A stretch of DNA of 64,000 nt. It comes from SIG480 sp045537045 (GTDB lineage Bacteria; Bacillota; Clostridia; Oscillospirales; JAAYXM01). Each line of letters begins with the position of its first letter. Within the stretch, counting starts at the first letter, position 1. Below the pieces are notes generated by a model that searched no databases, had not been told where the DNA came from, and worked only from the letters and a program-made list of their open reading frames with translations. Both the position numbers and the translations under genes were made by a program. Positions 58,329 through 64,000 of the stretch are shown piece by piece. The stretch spans positions 1 through 64,000 of the forward strand of contig JAZSOS010000040.1 in NCBI GenBank assembly GCA_045537045.1, in the 5' to 3' direction.

Positions 58329-59687
58329 TTATATCTTGAATATTCCGAATGCGTCAAGAACCGAGGATACGAGGATAAGAACGATGCATATAGGTGCAAC
58401 GTACTTTATAATTACCTCAAAAAGTCTCTTTTTCTTGAATTTTGCATTAAGCTCAATTTCCTCGATAACTGCTTTCGGCTTGATTACATAACCGACAAAG
58501 ATGCAGGTAAGGAATGCAACTATGGGCATGAGAACGCTGTTGCTGATAAAATCGAAGAAATCAAGGAACTGAAGTCCGATAATCTTTACGTTTCCAAGCG
58601 GCCCGTAGCCAAGCGAGGAAAGAAGTCCGAGCGCAACGGAGAACAGGAACACAACAAGGCACGAAAGCTTGCGCGAGAGCTTTGTCTTGTCACAAACGAT
58701 GGAAACAACCGTTTCAAACAACGAAATTGACGACGTCAGCGCTGCAAAGAGAACAAGAAGGAAGAACGCAACGCCAACAGCCGTGCCTGCCGGCATAGTT
58801 TCAAATACTTTCGGAAGAGTTACAAACATGAGGCTCGGGCCTTTTCCGAGCGCTTCCGGTGTTCCGCCTGAGAAAACGAATACTGCCGGGATAATCATAA
58901 GACCTGCAAGGAACGCAATTCCGGTGTCAAAAATCTCTATCTGGGAAACTGACGATTCAAGATTTACCTCTTTTTTCATATAAGAACCGTAGGTTATCAT
59001 AATGCCCATCGCAAGGGACATTGAGTAGAAAAGCTGCCCCATTGCAGCAAGAACGGTGGTTGCAGAGAACTTTGAGAAATCTGGGAGCAGGTAATATTTA
59101 ACTCCCTCAAGCGCTCCGGGCAAGCACACCGAGTAAATTGCAATAACAATTGAGAGAACAACGAGAATCGGCATCATAAGCTTTGATACCTTTTCTATTC
59201 CCTTTTCAACGCCGCCGAGAACAACAAGCGCTGTTATTCCGATGAATACAAGAAACCAGAAAATCGGCTGTCCGGTCTGCGAAATAAACCCGGTGAAGTA
59301 AGCATCGCTTGCAGTTGCCGAAGCGCTTCCGCTGACAAATGCATAAAGATATTTTGTTACCCAGCCGCCGATTACGGAATAATACGGCAGGATGATTGCC
59401 GGAATAATCGCCGCGATATATCCTATGAAGGAGTACTTTTTGTTAAGCGCGCGATACGCACCGATTGCGGAAAGACCTGTTTTTCTTCCTATTGCGATTT
59501 CCGCCGTCATAAGCGCAAAGCCGAAGCTGACAGCAAGAAGAATGTACACAAGAAGAAAAATACCACCGCCGTATTTTGCCGCAAGATACGGAAATCTCCA
59601 TATATTACCGAGACCGACTGCCGAACCTGCCGCAGCAAGAACAAATCCGAGCTTGCCGGTAAAACTGCTTCTGTTTTCGTTTGACAT
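58329..59687 (-). CDS. Sodium-dependent transporter, NSS family
   Basis: 452-aa symporter of amino acids or related compounds, about 11-12 membrane segments. The N-terminus FTGKLGFVLAAAGSAVGLGNIWRFPYLAAKYGGGIFLLVYI contains the sodium/substrate site of helix 1 (GSAVGLGNIWRFPY), and helices 6-8 show GQLFYSMSLAMGIMITYGSY and FALTSSIS-like sequences. Of two close ATGs the second (59687) has AAAGGA at better spacing. Own promoter and terminator. Confidence 0.93.
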   Translation of the reverse strand: MSNENRSSFTGKLGFVLAAAGSAVGLGNIWRFPYLAAKYGGGIFLLVYILLAVSFGFALMTAEIAIGRKTGLSAIGAYRALNKKYSFIGYIAAIIPAIILPYYSVIGGWVTKYLYAFVSGSASATASDAYFTGFISQTGQPIFWFLVFIGITALVVLGGVEKGIEKVSKLMMPILVVLSIVIAIYSVCLPGALEGVKYYLLPDFSKFSATTVLAAMGQLFYSMSLAMGIMITYGSYMKKEVNLESSVSQIEIFDTGIAFLAGLMIIPAVFVFSGGTPEALGKGPSLMFVTLPKVFETMPAGTAVGVAFFLLVLFAALTSSISLFETVVSIVCDKTKLSRKLSCLVVFLFSVALGLLSSLGYGPLGNVKIIGLQFLDFFDFISNSVLMPIVAFLTCIFVGYVIKPKAVIEEIELNAKFKKKRLFEVIIKYVAPICIVLILVSSVLDAFGIFKI

Positions 59688-59720
59688 ACTCATCTATCCT
59701 TTTCTTTTTAATGATACTAT

Positions 59721-59749
59721 ATTTTACCACATAACCCGTCACAATACAA
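59721..59749 (-). promoter_or_regulatory. Promoter of the NSS transporter gene
   Basis: On the minus strand: TTGTAT (59744-59749), 17-base spacer, TAAAAT (59721-59726). Confidence 0.75.
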
Positions 59750-59776
59750 GTATTTTCTCTTTTTTACATAAGTTAT

Positions 59777-59805
59777 AACTCCCCGTGCAAACAGCACAGG
59801 GAGTT
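59777..59805 (-). terminator. Terminator of tRNA-Arg(CCT)
   Basis: AACTCCCCGTGC pairs with GCACAGGGAGTT with one mismatch, directly after the tRNA 3' end. Confidence 0.7.
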
Positions 59806-59806
59806 A

Positions 59807-59881
59807 TGGCACCCGCAACAGGAATCGAACCTGTAACTAACCCTTAGGAGGGGTTTATTATATCCATTTAACTATGCAGGC
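59807..59881 (-). tRNA. tRNA-Arg (anticodon CCT)
   Basis: 75 nt on the minus strand with CCA. Acceptor GCCTGCA pairs with TGCGGGT; anticodon stem AACCC/GGGTT encloses CTCCTAA (anticodon CCT, reads AGG); T arm ACAGG-TTCGATT-CCTGT. Confidence 0.95.
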
Positions 59882-59971
59882 AATTGCTTATATAATTTTA
59901 ATACACATCTGTCATCTTGTCAAGTGAACAGCATTATTTTTTACGCACTCCTGCAAAATTACTTTCGGTCT

Positions 59972-60586
59972 TCAATTGCTTCGCCCGATTCTAATTCCGT
60001 ATATGATACCAATAATAGCGAAGGGTATCAATAAAAGTAACCAGACAACCGTTGCAACCGGAGGCAAAAGGAGCGTTATAAGCATCAAAACACCCATAAT
60101 AACCGTTGCAAAGCCTATAAATCTGTTTACCTTTCTTGCCTTTTCGCCATCCAGATCGCTGTTCTTTACATAGTCAAACTTGGGCAGGTAATTGCCAATT
60201 ACAAGGAAAACAGTGCCTACAATCAGCGCCGCAACCTTTCTTATATCAACATTTTTCCCAAGTCCATAAACCAATAAAGTCATCTGCAAAACAACTGTCA
60301 TAATGGGAATTATCCATTTCGTCGCCCGCTCAAACTTTTTACGTTCACCGTGCTTATGAGCGTTGATGTCATTGATAAAGCAACAAACAACTTGTAAAAG
60401 CGCCATCAGCAGCGGTAGTCCAAACACTGCAAATTCTTTTGAAGCAAAGTTGTCCGGCTCATTATACACATTGAAGTGAACAGCCATATTTTCCGGCAAT
60501 TCTCCCCATACCGCAACTCCTAAAAAAATGGGGAGAATACATACAATGCACGTTATAACAAGACTTTTCCATTTTATAAATTTCAT
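59972..60586 (-). CDS. sdpI: SdpI/DUF1648 family membrane protein
   Basis: 204-aa protein with about six hydrophobic segments. N-terminal MKFIKWKSLVITCIVCILPIFLGVAVWGELPENMAVHFNVYNEPDNFASKEFAVFGLPLLMALLQ is the DUF1648 signature (LPxxxxxHFN); the C-terminal half has the SdpI pattern GNYLPK. In Bacillus subtilis SdpI gives immunity to the toxin SdpC and sequesters SdpR. Here it overlaps the regulator gene by 4 bp. No sdpC-like toxin gene is visible in the window. Confidence 0.88.
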   Translation of the reverse strand: MKFIKWKSLVITCIVCILPIFLGVAVWGELPENMAVHFNVYNEPDNFASKEFAVFGLPLLMALLQVVCCFINDINAHKHGERKKFERATKWIIPIMTVVLQMTLLVYGLGKNVDIRKVAALIVGTVFLVIGNYLPKFDYVKNSDLDGEKARKVNRFIGFATVIMGVLMLITLLLPPVATVVWLLLLIPFAIIGIIYGIRIGRSN

Positions 60587-60852
60587 CTTTTTTTCCCTCC
60601 CAAACCATAAATCCACGACAGTATTTCTTCGAATACCGAGGTATTTAATTCATAGTAGATAAAGTTTTTGTGTTTTTGCTCGGTAATAAGATCTGCATTT
60701 TTCAGCTTTGCCAGATGATACGACACGGTTGCCGCCGTCAGATCAAAATGCTCTGCGATCTCTCCGGCGGACTTTTTCCCGTTTTTAAGCATCTGCAATA
60801 TATCACGTCTGACTGAATCCGACAAAGCTTTAAGCGTTTCATCCATTCCCAT
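60583..60852 (-). CDS. sdpR: SdpR-like ArsR family repressor
   Basis: 89 aa, winged helix: MGMDETLKALSDSVRRDILQMLKNGKKSAGEIAEHFDLTAATVSYHLAKLKNADLITEQKHKNFIYYELNTSVFEEILSWIYGL. No metal-binding cysteines, as in SdpR. The ATG at 60852 follows a GGAG site (AAGGAGCATAACACT); longer readings cross the operator. Autoregulated through the two palindromes directly upstream. Confidence 0.88.
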   Translation of the reverse strand: MGMDETLKALSDSVRRDILQMLKNGKKSAGEIAEHFDLTAATVSYHLAKLKNADLITEQKHKNFIYYELNTSVFEEILSWIYGLGGKKR

Positions 60853-60874
60853 AGTGTTATGCTCCTTCCAAAAG

Positions 60875-60962
60875 TATTTAGAAATATTTCTAAATAGATT
60901 GTAACACTCCATCCCTCCATTGTCAATAGCTATTTAGAAAATTTCCTAAATAGCTATTGACA
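60875..60962 (-). promoter_or_regulatory. sdpRI promoter framed by two large operators
   Basis: On the minus strand: perfect TTGACA (60921-60926), 17-base spacer, TACAAT (60898-60903). Operator 1, TATTTAGAAATATTTCTAAATA (60875-60896), is a perfect 22-bp palindrome just downstream of the -10. Operator 2 (60921-60962) has perfect 17-bp arms TGTCAATAGCTATTTAG around an 8-base centre and overlaps the -35. Both contain the ATTTAG...CTAAAT core of an ArsR-type site. Confidence 0.85.
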
Positions 60963-60984
60963 GTCCTTCGTTTATTATATATAC

Positions 60985-61023
60985 AAAGAACCTGAGACTT
61001 TTTAAAGCCTCAGGTTCTTTTTT
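60985..61023. terminator. Terminator-like hairpin between sdpRI and the permease
   Basis: AAAGAACCTGAG pairs with CTCAGGTTCTTT around a 12-base loop, followed by TTT on the plus strand. On the minus strand it would end the arsR-rluA-permease transcript after copy B of the inverted-repeat element. Confidence 0.7.
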
Positions 61024-61070
61024 CGTTATAATATTATTTTTGGGCGCTTATCTCTTCCTGTTTTTGTTTT

Positions 61071-61350
61071 TTAAGCAACCCTCATACAAACCCAATACGG
61101 TTTTCGCAGTTGCTTTTTCGCAAAATCTTCGGGAAATGCTCGTGAATACGACAGTATTCACTGCGCCTTTTCTCTTGCTTTTGCATAAAAATCATACAAC
61201 GAAAACTCTCCGACCTTTGCGGCGAGAAAAATTTTTGTTTCGGCAATGCGCAAGGGTGAAGGCGGGCTGACGCCCGGCAAGACCGGCAATTTGCCGAAAC
61301 GGGAATTTATCCGTCGCAAGGCGTATTCGGTTCGTGCGAGGGTTGCTTAA
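61071..61350. repeat. 280-bp element with terminal inverted repeats (copy B)
   Basis: The left end TTAAGCAACCCTCATACAAA (to 61099) pairs with the right end 61322-61350 at about 25 of 29 positions. Interior hairpins include AATACGACAGTATT near 61154 and CGGGCTGACGCCCG near 61264. Length, the outer TAAGCA and the interior hairpin match copy A (38816-39094) in the same orientation, but the inner arms differ in sequence while staying complementary. The element covers the last 14 codons and the stop of the permease gene. Confidence 0.7.
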
Positions 61351-62716
61351 GCAGAAATCCCAGCACCATAAAAGCGGCAAACACGATGAGATACCAGATG
61401 CATGCAAACTTATGCGCGCGCACCGTTGCATAAATCATAAACGCAGATGCGCAGACCGCAAGAGCAGGAACAACAAACCTGCGTAGTGCATTTTCGCCCT
61501 TGGCCTTTCTCATCCACACAATAAATATCGGAATGTACAGCGCATACATCGTGAGAATTGGAAGCTCCGTAGGGTCAAACACCAGAAACCCGCGACCGTC
61601 CCCTGCAATGTTTGTAAAGTAGAAATACGCATACCACAGAACAACGCAGATAAGCCCGAACACCGACGAATTTGTTGCCATATTCGTATCCTCATCAATT
61701 GTTTTGAATATGTGCGGTGCCGGGCCTTCATTTCTCACCGCAAGAGAATATGCACCGCGGCTGCAGCCGAGCATAAGTCCGTTAAGCGTACCTATGCAGG
61801 ATACGGCAATAAACAGATTGAGAATGTTGCCGAAAACGTTTCCGAAAAGATTTGTAAATGCAACCGTTGCACCGTGATCTATAAGTTCACGGTTTGTTGC
61901 TCCTCCTGCAACGCCTACGAAATACAGGACATAAACGCTGATTATAATAATACATCCCGCAATCAGCGCAATCGGAAGGTTGCGCTTTGAGTTTTTAAGC
62001 TCGGAGTTAATTGACGTTGCAATTATCCAGCCTTCATATGCAAACGCCGTTGCACACACCGATGCAAGCAGAGGATTATCGACAACCTCGACACCCGCCG
62101 CCGGAGTTGTGAAATTATGAGCAAGCCCGCCGGTTGCAACGCCGTATATTATTCCGCCGACTGCCATAACGCCAAGCGGCACAAGCTTGATAAGCGTTGT
62201 GCTTACCTGCAGCTTTCCTGCAAGGCGCGGGGAAAGCGCGTTGACGGAAAACGCAAGAATCATGAACACCATAGCGAGTACCATACATTCCGGTCCCGTG
62301 GCACAGCCGCCCTCTGCTGCCGGAATCATAAGAGGAAATGACGGATTTACAGAGGTTATGAAAACAAGCGTATATCTTGCCGAAAGCCACGCAAGTGCCA
62401 TTGTGAGCGTGGGATAATAAAACGTTGCAAGAAACCACCCGATAAAATACGCATAATTTTTTCCGAGCGTTGCCTCCGCATAGTCTACAATTCCGTTTAC
62501 CTTTTCATATTTCTGCGCCATTGACGAAAAAGCAAGCACGCAGGAAAGCATTACAAAGCCGCCTATTATCCACGCAATTATACCGAGCGGCATATTTCCG
62601 CCCGTCTTTTCCAGAATTTCCTGTGCCTTAAAGAACACACCACTGCCGATAACTATTCCGACAACAAGACAAATCGCCGTAAACAGTCCGTAGCGTCTCT
62701 CAAACTGATTACTCAT
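61307..62716 (-). CDS. APC family amino acid permease with element-derived C-terminus
   Basis: 469 aa with 12 hydrophobic segments. YGLFTAICLVVGIVIGSGVFFKAQEIL near the N-terminus (GxGIF-like substrate loop of helix 1) and CATAFAYEGWIIATSINSELKNSKRNLPIALIAG (helix 6-7, FAYEGW) are typical of LAT/APC permeases. The last residues, KQPSHEPNTPCDG, are encoded inside the 280-bp inverted-repeat element, which supplies the stop codon. Start ATG at 62716 with GGAG ahead; GTG at 62728 is less likely. 20 bp after rluA in the same operon. Confidence 0.88.
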   Translation of the reverse strand: MSNQFERRYGLFTAICLVVGIVIGSGVFFKAQEILEKTGGNMPLGIIAWIIGGFVMLSCVLAFSSMAQKYEKVNGIVDYAEATLGKNYAYFIGWFLATFYYPTLTMALAWLSARYTLVFITSVNPSFPLMIPAAEGGCATGPECMVLAMVFMILAFSVNALSPRLAGKLQVSTTLIKLVPLGVMAVGGIIYGVATGGLAHNFTTPAAGVEVVDNPLLASVCATAFAYEGWIIATSINSELKNSKRNLPIALIAGCIIIISVYVLYFVGVAGGATNRELIDHGATVAFTNLFGNVFGNILNLFIAVSCIGTLNGLMLGCSRGAYSLAVRNEGPAPHIFKTIDEDTNMATNSSVFGLICVVLWYAYFYFTNIAGDGRGFLVFDPTELPILTMYALYIPIFIVWMRKAKGENALRRFVVPALAVCASAFMIYATVRAHKFACIWYLIVFAAFMVLGFLLKQPSHEPNTPCDG

Positions 62717-62736
62717 ACTTTTCTCCACTTCCGAAA

Positions 62737-63579
62737 TTATTTTTTAGGGAGCGCAAATTTTCGCTCCGGCGAAGCTTTTATAACTATCTCTTTTCCCGTT
62801 ACGGGATGAACAAAGCCGAGCGCCGATGCGTGAAGTCCCAGCCTTCCAATGGGATTTGCGGATGAACCGTACTTTTTATCTCCGACAACGGGATTCCCCA
62901 GCTCCTTCATATGCACACGAATCTGATTTTTACGTCCCGTCTGCAATCTTACACGCACAAGCGAAAATCCCGCCCGCTCGTTTATCACTTCATAATCCGT
63001 TATCGCACGCTTTCCCTCGCGCGCGGAATACATAACGTGGGCGCGGTTTTCTGCAATAAGACTGTCACATCTTCCTTTCTTCTTAACGAAGGTTCCCTCG
63101 CATATTGCAAGATATTCACGAAGGCATATGCGTTCATTCCAATCTTCCTGCAGTGTATCACGGATTTTTGCGCTCTTTGCAAAGAGAAGCACACCGGACG
63201 TGTCACGGTCAAGGCGGTGAACAACGAATACATCCCCACGCCGCATCTCGGAAAGCGCGGCATACGCCGTGCGTATTTTTTCACCTTCCGTTGCAACGGT
63301 AAGAAGCCCTGCAGGCTTGTTCACTGCAAGAAGGTATTCATCCTCATATATTATCTGAAGTCCCCGCTTTGTCTGCGTTCCCTCGCCAAGCAGTATTTTC
63401 ACAGTATCGCCCGTTCTCAGCGGGTGGTTGAATTTGGTTGTGACAACGCCGTTTACAAGCACCTGACGGTGTTCAAGATATGATTTTACTTTTCCGCGCG
63501 GAAGTTTTTTAAGCTCTTCGTATAATACCTTTAAAAGCTCTCCCTCGGATGATATATTGATTATAATGTCCTTTTTCAT
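62737..63579 (-). CDS. RluA family pseudouridine synthase
   Basis: Converts uridine to pseudouridine in rRNA or tRNA. 280 aa with an N-terminal S4 RNA-binding domain (KLPRGKVKSYLEHRQVLVNGVVTTKFNHPLRTGD) and the catalytic domain: YLLAVNKPAGLLT, FVVHRLDRDTSGVLLFAKS (catalytic Asp in HRLDRDTSG near residue 125), TGRKNQIRVHMKELGNPVVGDKKYG. The RluC/RluD-like target cannot be fixed. Six bp after the ArsR gene. Confidence 0.92.
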   Translation of the reverse strand: MKKDIIINISSEGELLKVLYEELKKLPRGKVKSYLEHRQVLVNGVVTTKFNHPLRTGDTVKILLGEGTQTKRGLQIIYEDEYLLAVNKPAGLLTVATEGEKIRTAYAALSEMRRGDVFVVHRLDRDTSGVLLFAKSAKIRDTLQEDWNERICLREYLAICEGTFVKKKGRCDSLIAENRAHVMYSAREGKRAITDYEVINERAGFSLVRVRLQTGRKNQIRVHMKELGNPVVGDKKYGSSANPIGRLGLHASALGFVHPVTGKEIVIKASPERKFALPKK

Positions 63580-63585
63580 TCTTTC

Positions 63586-63948
63586 CTACTCCTCAATATG
63601 CTCCATGCCCATTTTTATAATTGTCCGCACATGGTCGTCGGCAAGTGAATAAAAAACGCTTTTCCCGTCGCGGCGGCTTTTTACGAGCTTTGCACGCTTG
63701 AGCGCGTTTAACTGATGCGATACAGCAGAGCTTGTCATACCAAGCGCCTCGGCAAGATCGCAGGTGCACACCTCTGCTTCAAAGAGTACAAAAAGAATTT
63801 TCATACGGGTAGAGTCTCCGAACATTTTAAAGAGCTCGGCAAGGTCAAAAAGTTTTTCATCGGCCGGCATTTCTTTTGCTATAACTGCAAGAAGCTCACT
63901 ATGAACCTCTGAAACCTCGCACCTCTCATTTTCAAAATCAATGTTCAT
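63586..63948 (-). CDS. ArsR/SmtB family metal-sensing repressor
   Basis: 120 aa. Winged helix with SAVSHQLNALKRAKLVKSRRDGKSVFYSLADDHVRTIIKMGMEHIEE. EVCTCDLAEALG carries the alpha-3 metal site (CxC pair of ELCVCDLA), and an extra cysteine lies in the N-terminal arm (ERCEVSEVH), as in CadC-type Cd/Pb/Zn sensors; C-terminal D/H residues (DDH...H) could form an alpha-5 zinc site. First in the arsR-rluA-permease operon; no metal efflux gene is adjacent within the window. GGGAGG precedes the ATG. Confidence 0.9.
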   Translation of the reverse strand: MNIDFENERCEVSEVHSELLAVIAKEMPADEKLFDLAELFKMFGDSTRMKILFVLFEAEVCTCDLAEALGMTSSAVSHQLNALKRAKLVKSRRDGKSVFYSLADDHVRTIIKMGMEHIEE

Positions 63949-64000
63949 TTGTGCTTCTCCTCCCTTTCACTCTTAAGCTTTTTTTACATACAATGCTCGC

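Noticed and set aside
60957..60985. A plus-strand TTGACA-17-TATACA promoter leaving the sdpR operator in the opposite direction
   Set aside because: The -35 comes from the symmetry of the palindrome, the predicted start falls inside the left arm of a hairpin, and no gene follows on the plus strand.

Overview
The window reads as a chromosome segment of an anaerobic, Gram-positive member of the Clostridia, probably a gut Oscillospiraceae or Ruminococcaceae-like lineage. The evidence is a T-box leader on thrS, an ECF-transporter S component, Mini-RNase III, a YerB/DUF3048 lipoprotein, a Na+-type V-ATPase, 4Fe-4S aldo/keto reductase, class II GalT, strong AGGAGG-type ribosome binding sites and several TTG/GTG starts. 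Species cannot be fixed from the sequence alone.

Layout. 1-8.2 kb: the end of an unknown gene, tRNA-Thr and tRNA-Gly, thrS with its T-box, a riboflavin-type ECF S component, a GH25 lysozyme and the galK-galE-galT operon. 8.2-9.8 kb: an isolated two-gene unit coding for a collagen-like, phage-tail-type protein and a leucine-rich-repeat-like protein. 9.8-25.8 kb: a surface polysaccharide locus on the minus strand. It has an initiating sugar-phosphate transferase, an ATP-grasp enzyme, four glycosyltransferases, Wzy, Wzx and CapE-CapF-CapG-type enzymes for UDP-N-acetyl-L-fucosamine. Upstream, as a separate unit, lie a pyruvyl transferase and an Fe-S protein. 25.9-30 kb: a TRAP-type transporter with a LysR regulator and a lone DegT-family aminotransferase. 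30-33.8 kb: a compact phage-derived cassette (scaffold, major capsid protein, small protein, holin-like protein, phosphodiester glycosidase, XhlA-like protein) with no terminase, portal, tail or integrase. 33.8-39.5 kb: tRNA-Met, tRNA-Glu, a degenerate metallophosphoesterase, an EamA transporter, an aldo/keto reductase, tRNA-Arg, nadA and a small zinc-ribbon membrane protein.

39.6-48.1 kb: a nine-gene V-type ATPase operon (H-I-K-E-C-F-A-B-D); the K subunit carries the Na+ ligand residues. 48.2-55.6 kb: mrnC, a DUF3048 lipoprotein, glnA, an Mbeg1-like hydrolase, a LysR regulator, prmA and an unknown membrane protein. 55.6-58.1 kb: tRNA-Ser followed by copies of its own 3' end, and a small AT-rich island with a frameshifted lytic-transglycosylase-like gene and a lipoprotein. 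58.3-64 kb: an NSS transporter, tRNA-Arg(CCT), an SdpR-SdpI-like pair with large operators, and an arsR-rluA-amino-acid-permease operon.

Main unusual observations. (1) The capsid cassette and the tRNA-Ser island are 22 kb apart and otherwise unrelated, but share the same promoter design: TTGGCA repeats with an exact 11-bp period, the last one starting exactly 28 bp before an extended -10 box. This suggests one shared regulator. (2) The island gene has an in-phase A AAA AAG slippery heptamer with an SD-like GGAG exactly 10 nt upstream, as in dnaX, where a -1 shift gives the long product. (3) Two elements of about 280 bp (at 38.8 and 61.1 kb) have terminal inverted repeats whose arms differ between copies but stay complementary within each copy, which points to selection on RNA structure. 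One is the 5' leader of a zinc-ribbon gene; the other supplies the last codons and stop of an amino-acid permease. No CRISPR array, rRNA, insertion sequence or restriction system was found.
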